A DNA stretch of 17,583 bases from Halieaceae bacterium UBA4438 (lineage in GTDB: Bacteria; Pseudomonadota; Gammaproteobacteria; Pseudomonadales; Halieaceae), in NCBI GenBank assembly GCA_002390485.1, contig DGPO01000033.1:1-17583 (forward strand). The letters run 5' to 3'. A program made the translations under genes and the position numbers. This document shows positions 7,757-15,501 of the stretch, piece by piece; the stretch's first letter is position 1, and every line of letters begins with the position of its first letter. The notes below the pieces were generated by a model. The model did no database searches and had not been told where the DNA came from. It saw nothing but the letters and a program-made list of their open reading frames with translations.

Positions 7757-8863
7757 ATGGAAAACCTCGCTTACTCACTCTCGCTCAACCTTCATGACTT
7801 TCGCGACGCTCGTCAGATCACCACATTTGAGGCGACTGAGAACGCAGTCTCGGACGGCGAAATTTTGGTCAAAGTCGATAAGCTCGCATTAACCGCGAAC
7901 TCCATAAGCTACGGGCTGGCCGGAAAGTCTGGACTGATTCGCTACTTGGACATCTTTCCGGCAACCGAGGGACTTGCGAATCTACCGTGCTGGGGCTACG
8001 CCGACATCGTCGCGTCAAAGCACCCACAAATTGAGGCGGGCACGCGCATTTACGGCTTTTTCCCTATTGCCTCGCACGTCATCATGGCTCCGGGCGAGGC
8101 CAGCCGAAACGGCTTCACCGACACGAAACAATGTCGGACAGTGGTGCCGGCGTTTTATAACGAGTACGCGTTTACAAAAACGGAGCCCGGGTACGCACCC
8201 GAGTTCGAAGAAACGATAATGATGTTTCGGCCGCTTTTTGGCACCTCCTTCTTAATGCAGAGCTACTGCGAGGATCATCACTTTCACGGCGCCAGTCGTG
8301 TCATTGTAACCTCAGCCTCCGCCAAAACAGCCATGGGGTTTGGCTATCTGATGAAAAAGAATTTTGGCGGAAAAATCGAGACCATCGGTCTGACCTCAAG
8401 CCGAAATTTCGATTTTGTGACGCAACTCGACTGCTTCGACAGCGTCCTTTCTTACGACGACATTGCTCAAATCGCCAGCGACCCGACGACCCTTATTTTC
8501 GACGTCGCAGGTAATTCTCAAGTTGTCGCAGAGTTGCATCAAAAACTGGGTGAGACGATCTCGTATTCAGGCTCCGTCGGCAAAACACACTGGGATTCCA
8601 GCCGCTCTGATGGTGCTGCACGCCTACCGGGTGCAAAGCCTGTATTTTGGTCGGGGCCCGATCAAATTGGCGTTCTCCGAGAACGGCTTGGAATCAGTGC
8701 GATGTGGCAACAGATGGGTCATGCCATGGCCGATTTCATGATCTCTGCACACCAGTGGATCGAGATGAAGGAAGCCTGCGGCCCAGAACCCATGACGCTC
8801 AAGATTCGCAGCATGCTCGACGCCGAAGTTGGGGCCCATGAAGGTGTGATTTTAAGACCCTGA
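7757..8863 (+). CDS. DUF2855 family protein, MDR-like oxidoreductase fold
   Basis: A 368-residue protein of the DUF2855 family (PF11017), no member of which I know to have an assigned reaction. The N-terminal part (about 1-130) resembles the GroES-like domain of medium-chain dehydrogenases but lacks their zinc ligands. Residues 181-200 (RVIVTSASAKTAMGFGYLM) resemble the beta-alpha turn of a Rossmann nucleotide site with Ser-Ala-Ser-Ala-Lys in place of the usual GxGxxG. LIFDVAGN (246-253) follows as in MDR enzymes. The conserved central block FYNEYAFT to EETIMMFRPLFGTSFLM (133-167) is characteristic of the family. It begins 102 bp after its divergent promoter region and is followed after 11 bp by the membrane-anchored protein, an evident operon. 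Likely a zinc-independent NAD(P)-linked oxidoreductase; substrate unknown. Confidence 0.85.
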   Translation: MENLAYSLSLNLHDFRDARQITTFEATENAVSDGEILVKVDKLALTANSISYGLAGKSGLIRYLDIFPATEGLANLPCWGYADIVASKHPQIEAGTRIYGFFPIASHVIMAPGEASRNGFTDTKQCRTVVPAFYNEYAFTKTEPGYAPEFEETIMMFRPLFGTSFLMQSYCEDHHFHGASRVIVTSASAKTAMGFGYLMKKNFGGKIETIGLTSSRNFDFVTQLDCFDSVLSYDDIAQIASDPTTLIFDVAGNSQVVAELHQKLGETISYSGSVGKTHWDSSRSDGAARLPGAKPVFWSGPDQIGVLRERLGISAMWQQMGHAMADFMISAHQWIEMKEACGPEPMTLKIRSMLDAEVGAHEGVILRP

Positions 8864-8874
8864 GGATCATCATA

Positions 8875-9564
8875 ATGATTATCAAAACCCTAAAGGTCGT
8901 GATGCTGTCCCTGCTGTTACTAGCGCTCTTCGTGTTTACATTGGCTTATTTGTCGCCCAGACCGCCCCTCACCACCGACCCCGTGACGCTCGCGGGCGAT
9001 GGGTCAACCTACAATTACTGTGAACTTCCCAAGCTCGATAACAGCGGACTAATGGCGGCGGAAATTCCAAAGGGCAACACCCCGGACTGCGCCTATTCGC
9101 AGTTTCCATTACCGGTACTGCGCGAATGCACCGAACCGCTTACCAAGGGTGCGGATGACATTCGTGGCTTGTGGCGGGCTGTGACGGGTGCACGAACCGG
9201 TCACGTGGAGCGCGTCGAACAGTGCGGAGAGCGCACCGTGATCACGTCGTCAGGAATTATTCACGACTACGGTCCGAACAGCACCGCAGGCTTAAATACA
9301 AATGATACCGAGGGAAATGTGCTCTTTACTGCCGGCGAGCGCGCGTTTTGCATGCGCACCTCAGCATCGATGATTTGGGAAAGTAACCAGCTTAACTTTT
9401 ACGTGTTTGGTTGGGGGCCCAAGGTCGTCAGTCGTTATCGAGAGGGCGAATATCTGGTTTGGGAGTACGCCGACGGCAGTGTCAACAAGATGGAGCGACT
9501 GTGTGAGCTGCCCCAAGAGCACAAAGTACCCCGAGCAAGGGGCAGGCGTTTCAAGTTGTTCTAG
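8875..9564 (+). CDS. Membrane-anchored cysteine-containing protein of unknown function
   Basis: A 229-residue protein I do not recognise. Residues 7-27 are one strongly hydrophobic segment after a Lys-containing start, with no clear cleavage site, so it is probably anchored in the inner membrane facing the periplasm. The exported part has six cysteines (in NYC, PDCAY, RECTE, EQCGE, FCMR, RLCEL), an even number suited to disulfides. Residues about 95-215 (RGLWRAVTGARTGHVERVEQC to YLVWEYADGSVNKMERLC) are rich in alternating aromatic and polar residues, suggestive of a lipocalin-like beta barrel, but this is only an impression. GAGGA precedes the ATG, and the gene is 11 bp behind the DUF2855 gene. 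Its stop is 7 bp from that of the convergent HCCA-isomerase-like gene. Confidence 0.75.
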   Translation: MIIKTLKVVMLSLLLLALFVFTLAYLSPRPPLTTDPVTLAGDGSTYNYCELPKLDNSGLMAAEIPKGNTPDCAYSQFPLPVLRECTEPLTKGADDIRGLWRAVTGARTGHVERVEQCGERTVITSSGIIHDYGPNSTAGLNTNDTEGNVLFTAGERAFCMRTSASMIWESNQLNFYVFGWGPKVVSRYREGEYLVWEYADGSVNKMERLCELPQEHKVPRARGRRFKLF

Positions 9565-9571
9565 CGAGTGT

Positions 9572-10186
9572 TCACGCCCGTGACAGTAACGCCTGGCGAA
9601 CCAATGGAAGCTGGTCGTTCCCAAAATACAATCGGTCCTCGTTTACAATCATAGTCGGCGAACCAAACGCACCTTTGGCAATGGCCTCTTCAGTGTTCGC
9701 TCGAAGCCGGTCCTTAACGACTTGCTCGCTGGCGCGATCGACTAAACGCTCCCCGTCAATACCCAGCGTGTTAGCCACATCGGCGACAACCGATGAGTCG
9801 TCAATGTCCCTGCCGTGCGTAAAATAGGCCTTAAACATGGCGTGGGAAAACGCATAGAGCGTGTCTTGATCGTTCTCAAGTGCACAACAGGCCCTCATCG
9901 CCAGTACAGACTTGATGGGGTGGTGCTCGGTGGGAAATTTAAGAGGGAGATCTGCCAAAGCGGCCCACTCGTGAAGCCACGTAAACGTATGAATGACCTT
10001 CGGGTCGGTTGGGTTGGATCGCGCCGCGTAGACGCCCTGATTGACCGCATTAAAAACGCCGCCAACAAGGAAGGGACGCCAGACCACACTGGCCTGAGTT
10101 TCCTCAATGATCGACTGGATATTGTTAAATGCCAGATAAGTCCAGGGGGAGGATAAATCATAAAAAAAGGTAAGCTTAGCCACCAC
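9572..10186 (-). CDS. 2-hydroxychromene-2-carboxylate isomerase-like (GST kappa/DsbA fold) protein
   Basis: A 204-residue thioredoxin-fold protein with an inserted helical domain, family of HCCA isomerase (NahD) and kappa-class GST. FYDLSSPWTYLA (8-19) holds the glutathione-activating serine (Ser12 or Ser13). WRPFLVGGVFN (36-46) and GAFGSPTMIV (172-181, cis-Pro177) are the other family landmarks, and FGNDQLPLV (188-196) is the usual C-terminal helix start. NahD isomerises a naphthalene-pathway intermediate with glutathione; no other naphthalene genes are here, so the true substrate is open. Two adjacent GTG codons (10186, 10183) both fit AGGA at 10191-10194; the first is taken. Divergent from the GST at 10352, sharing a 165-bp intergenic region in which I find no strong promoter. 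Confidence 0.85.
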   Translation of the reverse strand: MVAKLTFFYDLSSPWTYLAFNNIQSIIEETQASVVWRPFLVGGVFNAVNQGVYAARSNPTDPKVIHTFTWLHEWAALADLPLKFPTEHHPIKSVLAMRACCALENDQDTLYAFSHAMFKAYFTHGRDIDDSSVVADVANTLGIDGERLVDRASEQVVKDRLRANTEEAIAKGAFGSPTMIVNEDRLYFGNDQLPLVRQALLSRA

Positions 10187-10351
10187 ACAGTCCTCGTCAA
10201 TTCACTCTGTCTCATCATCCTCCTAGCTGCCCTCTCGCGATGCAAGCCTTCCGCCCGATTTGACCTATTTTTCCGTGGCCTAAAGCACCCAACGCGCCGA
10301 CTCAGTGGTAAACTGCCGGCTTTAAAGACGCATTAAAATAAAGAGGTCTGC

Positions 10352-10993
10352 ATGTTAAAAGTACACGGCGTACACGGCTCACCATTTGTCCGAAAAGTTC
10401 TTATCGTCCTTGAAATGAAGGGTATCCCCTACGAAATTGTTACCCAAATGCCGTTCACGGGTGATGCAAAGTACAAAGCGCTAAACCCACTTGGAAAAAT
10501 CCCAACGCTTGTCGATGGTGAGTTAACGCTGGGTGACTCAAAGGTGATCTGTCGATACCTAGAATCGGCTTATCCCAACGTTGCGGTTTATCCGGCGCAA
10601 GTGGGCGATAGAGCCATGGCCGACTGGTATGACGACTTTGCTTCAGGCGCTGTTGCAGATCTTGCCGCGGGGATCTTTTTTCAGCGATACATGCGACCAA
10701 GAGCGTTCAAGCAAGAGCCCGACGAGGCGCTGATTTCAACGATTATCGAAAAGAAGTTACCGCCTTTACTTGACTACCTTGAAGGCCAGCTTCCTGAGAC
10801 TGGTTATCTGTTTGGCCACTTTACGCTTGCAGATTTAACGATTGTGAGTCCGTTTATCAACGCCGGCTATGCGGGCTACCACGTCTCGGCAGACACGTGG
10901 CCGAAGTTGGCCGCGCTCATTGCTCGAGTGCGAGACGAACCCGCCGTCGTCACAATTCTCGACAAGGAAGCCAAGGCCCTTGGCTTGGGCTGA
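10352..10993 (+). CDS. Glutathione S-transferase family protein
   Basis: A 213-residue classical cytosolic GST, conjugating glutathione to electrophiles or working as a peroxidase or isomerase. The thioredoxin domain spans about 1-80, with HGSPFVRKV (8-16, candidate catalytic Ser10), cis-Pro51 in GKIPTLVDG and the glutathione-contacting GDSKVI (61-66). The all-helical C-terminal domain contains the N-capping box FTLAD (157-161) before a hydrophobic helix. Length is normal. AAGAGG precedes the ATG. Convergent with the tandem-domain gene downstream (14 bp between stops). The class cannot be set, although the N-terminal serine favours theta- or phi-like bacterial enzymes. Confidence 0.9.
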   Translation: MLKVHGVHGSPFVRKVLIVLEMKGIPYEIVTQMPFTGDAKYKALNPLGKIPTLVDGELTLGDSKVICRYLESAYPNVAVYPAQVGDRAMADWYDDFASGAVADLAAGIFFQRYMRPRAFKQEPDEALISTIIEKKLPPLLDYLEGQLPETGYLFGHFTLADLTIVSPFINAGYAGYHVSADTWPKLAALIARVRDEPAVVTILDKEAKALGLG

Positions 10994-11007
10994 GCGGGTC
11001 CCAAACG

Positions 11008-12378
11008 TTATTGGGAACGATGGTGGCGCCGGATTTCCTGCGCCACAAGCCAAAGACGGTCTTGTCCCCAGATCTCAAGTTGGACGTCGCCGTTTGCATC
11101 AATAAGCCGGTAACTGGGGACCCCCCACAGGCCGCCGTCATACATTGACAGTCGATTGGCTTCGAGCAGCCCTTCCCAGCCGGTGTCGCCCATGTGTTCT
11201 TTCGCCTCATGCCAACTCAACCCTGCCGACTCGACCACCCGTCTTAAGCCGCGACTGGTATTGGTATTAACACCCATCGAAAACGCGTGCCTGAGAAAGC
11301 TCGAGAGCAAGTCAGCGCCCTTACCCTGACTGTCAGCCCACGGATAGAGCGAATAACAGCGCCGAACAGGCTCGCCTATCGGGTCAAAAAAGTTGCCGTA
11401 GGGCACACCACGCCGACGCGCTTCGCGTGCAGTGTCGGAAAAAATATAAGTGCCTTTTTCCCGGGTGGCTGGAACACCCCGCATGACCATCGGCAACACC
11501 GGCCTAAGACGGAATGTGACGCCTGATTGCGCGGCCAAGGCGACTGTTTCATCAAAGACGATCGAGGTGTAAGGACTACGAAGCGAGGGGAAAAACTCAA
11601 GCGTCAGGGCGCTCGCATTCTCAACACCGCCTAGGTCGATCACTGGACACGGCGCAACAGCCGGTTCATTCGGCTCACTGTCCACACCCAGCGCAGCCAA
11701 GCGACTTTCTAGATAGTGAAGCCTGTCGACACCCCAGTACCACTCACCTTCGTAATAAAACATCCCGCCCGAGTAGTGCTTAAGCACAGTACGTCGCTGG
11801 GTCCCGGTATCAAGTGCAGCCTGAGTCGCAGGCGTGTCAGCCTCACCGTGTTCCTCTGCCAAGGCTCTGAGTGCCCCTAAGTCATCTGCCCATAGCGCCT
11901 GACTGACAGCGGACACAAGGCCCGGCATTAAGTTGTGAGCCGAGGCGGCAAGAATCGATGACGCGAGGTCGATCAGTGACTGTGCAGGTGATTGGGCGCC
12001 CGTGGGAAAGTCCGTGCCGTATTGCGGCGCGATGAGTCCGGCATCATAGCGCGACAAAGCCAGCAGCAGCGCAGCGTCTGGGGCGTTATTACCCTCGGGC
12101 CCTCTAACAATATGACACTTCAACTCGACACTGTATCGCGCGGCAAACTGCTCTAAGACTTGGCTGGCAAGGTGGCTGTAACCGTCGGCCACCTGATGGA
12201 AGTACTCGACAACGTGCGCTCTACCCGAGCGCTGTCGGGCGTTTTCCGCTTTACGCCGCCGCGACACCAGGCGCACTTCGCTGTGCGTGTGTGTCACGAC
12301 CTTGGACATGATTCGCCGGAAAATGGGCGAGGGATCCATGGTTGCCGCCCCACCCTGATCTTTAAACTGCTCTGCCAT
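11008..12378 (-). CDS. Two-domain protein: tandem HCCA-isomerase/GST-kappa-like folds
   Basis: A 456-residue protein that seems to contain the same fold twice. The second half (about 258-450) opens with LEFFPSLRSPYTSIV (Ser268-Pro-Tyr, the family's active-site turn), has RLRPVLPMVMRGVP, then GGLWGVPSYRL (cis-Pro421) and WGQDRLWLV (437-445). The first half (about 55-230) has the matching elements VVEYFHQVADGYSHLASQVL and FYYEGEWYWGVDRLHYLE. There the Ser-Pro of the turn is Asp-Gly and no cis-Pro is seen, so it is probably inactive. Residues 1-54 are basic and low in structure. Two ATGs (12378, and codon 14) are possible; the first has AAGG about 12 bases upstream. It is on the same strand as the large GST and sulfatase, with a tandem repeat just upstream. 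Function probably glutathione-linked isomerase or reductase; inferred. Confidence 0.75.
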   Translation of the reverse strand: MAEQFKDQGGAATMDPSPIFRRIMSKVVTHTHSEVRLVSRRRKAENARQRSGRAHVVEYFHQVADGYSHLASQVLEQFAARYSVELKCHIVRGPEGNNAPDAALLLALSRYDAGLIAPQYGTDFPTGAQSPAQSLIDLASSILAASAHNLMPGLVSAVSQALWADDLGALRALAEEHGEADTPATQAALDTGTQRRTVLKHYSGGMFYYEGEWYWGVDRLHYLESRLAALGVDSEPNEPAVAPCPVIDLGGVENASALTLEFFPSLRSPYTSIVFDETVALAAQSGVTFRLRPVLPMVMRGVPATREKGTYIFSDTAREARRRGVPYGNFFDPIGEPVRRCYSLYPWADSQGKGADLLSSFLRHAFSMGVNTNTSRGLRRVVESAGLSWHEAKEHMGDTGWEGLLEANRLSMYDGGLWGVPSYRLIDANGDVQLEIWGQDRLWLVAQEIRRHHRSQ

Positions 12379-12428
12379 AGTCGCTATACCTTCGTTTCAC
12401 GAGCTGTATTGCTAACGCTGCCTAATTT
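12379..12428. other. Short spacer between repeat block and tandem-domain gene
   Basis: Fifty bases hold the weak ribosome site of the 11008-12378 gene. A possible decayed repeat unit (12413-12428, sharing the CCTAA core) lies at the distal end. No clear promoter is seen. Confidence 0.35.
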
Positions 12429-12572
12429 ACTGGAGACCTAAGTCACTGGAGACCTAAGTCACTGGAGATCTAAGCCACTGAAGACCTGGGCCACTTGAAA
12501 CCTCGGCCACTTGCCCCCTTTGCTGCTTGAGACCCAATCCGCCTGAGACTTAAGCACCTTGAGACGACAACA
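12429..12572. repeat. Nine tandem copies of a 16-bp repeat
   Basis: Units begin at 12429, 12445, 12461, 12477, 12493, 12509, 12525, 12541 and 12557. Units 1 and 2 are identical (ACTGGAGACCTAAGTC), unit 3 differs at two places, and later units decay to CCTTGAGACGACAACA while keeping the 16-bp period. The block nearly fills the gap between two minus-strand genes, beginning 51 bp upstream of one start codon and ending 5 bp from the other gene's stop. Sixteen is not a multiple of three and the strand frames contain stops, so it is not coding. Confidence 0.95.
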
Positions 12573-12577
12573 ACCGC

Positions 12578-13720
12578 CTACACCCAAACCTCGAGGTGAT
12601 TCACCCGCGCGACTTTGTGTGTCGTTGTGAGCGAGAGAATTTCGGACAAGCCGGCGTCAGCCAACACGCTGTCCAACTGCGCTTGCTCAGTTGTCGTGGC
12701 CGCGGCATAGGCGTCCTGAACACGCTGTAAAAGGAAAAATCGGTAAGGCATGACGGCTGTTTCGATCGTCGTGTCACGCCAGCTAAACGCGCACATTCCG
12801 ATGGCACGACCTTTAAACGATCCGCCGTTAGCGCCTTCTAAAACGCCGGGGCGACTGGCGATCCATTCGTTGGCAAAGTGCACATGCGCGCGTATTTCAG
12901 GAAGGTATTCCTCGGCGATATACCGCAAAAGTGCGGTCAACGTAGCGGGCAGCTCATCGGGTGAGACAAGATTGGGATCGTGTCTGTGTTCTACCCACTT
13001 TTCCTCACGCGAATTCATTCTCTCAACCCAGCGACCTACGGCAGGCGCCTGTTGGTGCATCAATCGGAGTGGTGCAGGGTCGCGATTAAGGTGTGCAAAC
13101 AAAGGCCCGATAAAACCATAGTCCGCAATCGTTGCCTGCCCCCCCAACAGAAACGGGTGCCACCTTAGATGTGCGGAAAAAAGTGCGAGGAACTCCTGAT
13201 AACTCTGCTCGACCAGGGCAAACGTTTCGGGCGTCACGCCAAAAGACACCGCAGCTTTGCGCATACGACCACTCGAAAAATCGAACGTTGCACCCCGCTC
13301 CTCATCCGACGCACCAACGGGTGCTAACGCACTGCTGAACTCGTTTCGAATAAACGCCATGTTCTCATCGTCAAAATTCCAACGATAATGCATAGCAGGT
13401 CTCAACAGGCCCTCGCCTCCAAAGAGCTCGAGCAGGTAGGCGATCGCCTTGAGGACGCCAGACTCAGGAAATGCCGACGCCTCTTTACCAAATTCGACGT
13501 CGAGCTCGTCGATGATGTTCGCCCCGTCCTGTATAAGACGCCCATCAGGGCACTCAACGACCGGCAAAATAAAGCGACCGACTGCCGGTGCGACACGCTC
13601 GCTAAACTCGGGATGATTAACGCCGTACTCTACAAAGGGAACGCCGCGCTTAATCAAGTAGCTGCGGGCCTTAGCCGTATACAACGAGGCTGGCATGCCC
13701 CATAAAATATAGTGTTTCAA
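12578..13720 (-). CDS. Large glutathione S-transferase family protein with C-terminal extension
   Basis: A 380-residue protein, much longer than a usual GST of about 210. The thioredoxin domain (1-80) shows MPASLYTAKARSYLIKRGVPF and cis-Pro53 in FILPVVE. The helical domain runs to about 245 and contains the N-capping box ATIAD (196-200) in LLGGQATIADYGFIGPLF. Residues about 250-380 are an extra region with no domain I recognise, including NGGSFKGRAIGMCAFSWRDTT (299-319). No obvious Ser-Pro or Cys active site stands at the usual N-terminal place; Ser12 or Tyr14 are candidates. The start is TTG at 13720, supported by AAGGAG (13728-13733) seven bases upstream. It follows the sulfatase by 60 bp on the same strand, so cotranscription is likely. 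Confidence 0.85.
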   Translation of the reverse strand: MKHYILWGMPASLYTAKARSYLIKRGVPFVEYGVNHPEFSERVAPAVGRFILPVVECPDGRLIQDGANIIDELDVEFGKEASAFPESGVLKAIAYLLELFGGEGLLRPAMHYRWNFDDENMAFIRNEFSSALAPVGASDEERGATFDFSSGRMRKAAVSFGVTPETFALVEQSYQEFLALFSAHLRWHPFLLGGQATIADYGFIGPLFAHLNRDPAPLRLMHQQAPAVGRWVERMNSREEKWVEHRHDPNLVSPDELPATLTALLRYIAEEYLPEIRAHVHFANEWIASRPGVLEGANGGSFKGRAIGMCAFSWRDTTIETAVMPYRFFLLQRVQDAYAAATTTEQAQLDSVLADAGLSEILSLTTTHKVARVNHLEVWV

Positions 13721-13780
13721 AGGCGTACTCCTTTTAAATTGACTGGCGTTGCATCGCGGTCTGACCGAGTATTGGCCCGA

Positions 13781-15463
13781 TTAGTTCGGTGTGTACACGT
13801 ATTCATCGCCATCGACAAATGGCTGATCAACCGTTTTATCGACCAAAATGGCGGAGTCCATAGCCGGCGCGTACAGCGGCCCCACTGAGTCAGCATTGTG
13901 TTCTTTGAGTAAGCGCTCCAGCTGGGCAACGACGTCAAGCCTTGTGGTTGCCAGGTTGACCTGCTCTGTTGGATCCGTTGCCAAGTCGAACAACCACACT
14001 TTTTTACCGTCGGTCCGTCGTTCATTGACTTGGAGTTTCCAATCGTTGTGGCGCACAACTTGGTAGTGTCCGTTTTGCCAAAACAGCGTATCACGCGTCC
14101 ACTCACTATCGCCCTGACCCTTTGCTAGTTCCAGCAGTGGCACACCGTCTATCGCCACAGTCTCAGGAATGACGGCTCCGGTTGCGGCGGCTATCGTGGG
14201 CATGACGTCAATGTGCGCTGTCGGTGTCTCTACCACAGTGCCCGCGGCAAGTTTCGCGGGCCACTTCATAAACAGTGGCACGCGTATCCCACCTTCAAAC
14301 ATCGTTATTTTCCAACCTCGGAAAGGCTGATTGACACCCGGAAGCCCAAGATACCCAGCGCCACCATTGTCACTGGTGAAAACGACCATCGTATTATCGG
14401 CAATGCCCTCTTCCTCCAAGGTGTCCAGTATCCGGCTCACACTGCGATCTACCGCGCGAATCATCGCCGCATAGACGCGCTTCCGATGCGGCCTGATATC
14501 ACCTACTGCCTCGTAGTCAGCCCGAGTGGCCTGCAGAGGTGTATGCGGTCCCCAATGCGCCAAGTAGAGAAAAAAGGGTCTGTCTTTGTTGTTGCGAATG
14601 ACCTTAATGCTTTCGTCGGTCCAGTAGTCTGTCAAATAGCCGCCCGGCTCAAACACGTCGCCGGACGTCGTATTAAAACTTGCCGCATAACGCATCGCCG
14701 CCCAAAGGAAACGATCAATGGGGTCAAAATCGAGCTTCGCATTGACCACATCTGGATGGTCTTCAGGAAGGTAAAGACCACTGGTCATGAGCAGGCTGTC
14801 GTCGAAGCCTTGGGCATTGGGCCCCATGCCATTTTCTCTTCCCAAGTGCCACTTGCCGATGTGCGCGGTGTAATAGTCGCTGTCGCGGAGCACCTCGGCA
14901 ATGGTTAACTCGCCGGTCAGTAAGCCCTTCTCCTCGTAGCTGGGGTGTGCGCTTTCAACGTCGGCGTCGTAATACGAAGGCGGGGTAGATGAAGTTTCAA
15001 CGGTCGAGGCGACGGTCGAGACCGCTCGGGCCATACCGGCAGGTGTGGGTGTAAATTCAAACCCTGTTCGAGTGGGGTAGCGCCCCGTCATCAACATGGC
15101 GCGCGAAGGCGCACAAGTGCTTGCCCCGGAATAAGCTTGTGAGAAGACCACTCCCTCTTCCGCCAGTCGGTCGATACCGGGCGTTTTAAAACCCTCGGTC
15201 ACGCCTCCACCAAAAGTCGAGATGTCGTTGTAGCCCAGATCGTCGGCGACGATTAGGATGATATTGGGAGGACGATTCTCTGTCTCGGGCGTTACTGATC
15301 CGCCTGAAACTTCCCAAGGAATCGCACGATTAGGCGCAATTTCGTCGTACCGCTGATCGGTCATCACCTGAACGGCAGCCAGTACAAGATTGCCACGCTG
15401 AAACCACAACACAGCCAACGCAATAGCCAGTACAGCCAAGACTGTCAGCAGTCTCTTCTTCAT
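13781..15463 (-). CDS. Exported type I (formylglycine) sulfatase
   Basis: A 560-residue sulfatase of the arylsulfatase family, hydrolysing sulfate esters. Residues 5-20 (LLTVLAVLAIALAVLW) after MKKR form a signal peptide or anchor, so it acts in the periplasm. The signature CAPSRAMLMTG (117-127) carries Cys117, which must be oxidised to formylglycine. Other active-site parts are Asp74-Asp75 in VADDLGYND (calcium), HIGKWHLG (Lys205, His207), HWGPHTP (His304) and TSDNGG (Asp366, Asn367), with Lys386 in GWKITMFEGGIRVP. A segment at about 140-180 (Ser/Thr-rich) looks like a surface insertion. No formylglycine-generating enzyme or anSME maturase is encoded in this window, so it must be supplied elsewhere. 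Its promoter is overlapped by a perfect palindrome. Substrate not deducible. Confidence 0.95.
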   Translation of the reverse strand: MKKRLLTVLAVLAIALAVLWFQRGNLVLAAVQVMTDQRYDEIAPNRAIPWEVSGGSVTPETENRPPNIILIVADDLGYNDISTFGGGVTEGFKTPGIDRLAEEGVVFSQAYSGASTCAPSRAMLMTGRYPTRTGFEFTPTPAGMARAVSTVASTVETSSTPPSYYDADVESAHPSYEEKGLLTGELTIAEVLRDSDYYTAHIGKWHLGRENGMGPNAQGFDDSLLMTSGLYLPEDHPDVVNAKLDFDPIDRFLWAAMRYAASFNTTSGDVFEPGGYLTDYWTDESIKVIRNNKDRPFFLYLAHWGPHTPLQATRADYEAVGDIRPHRKRVYAAMIRAVDRSVSRILDTLEEEGIADNTMVVFTSDNGGAGYLGLPGVNQPFRGWKITMFEGGIRVPLFMKWPAKLAAGTVVETPTAHIDVMPTIAAATGAVIPETVAIDGVPLLELAKGQGDSEWTRDTLFWQNGHYQVVRHNDWKLQVNERRTDGKKVWLFDLATDPTEQVNLATTRLDVVAQLERLLKEHNADSVGPLYAPAMDSAILVDKTVDQPFVDGDEYVYTPN

Positions 15464-15501
15464 GGTTTTACCGATCCATTCTTTTTCTAATCGTCGGATT
15501 A

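Noticed and set aside
10260..10286. Promoter for the GST at 10352 (TTGACC with TAAAGC)
   Set aside because: Spacing is only 15 bp and the -10 match is poor; not stronger than chance in this region.
10999..11016. Hairpin TCCCAA-N6-TTGGGA between the convergent GST and tandem-domain genes
   Set aside because: Only six pairs, partly within coding sequence, and no T-run in either direction.
12429..12572. The repeat block as a CRISPR array
   Set aside because: Units are contiguous 16-mers without spacers, and no cas gene is nearby.
14213..14908. A 231-codon open frame on the plus strand inside the sulfatase gene
   Set aside because: Antisense to a clear sulfatase with all catalytic motifs; its translation has no recognisable domain and an Arg/His-rich composition typical of shadow frames.
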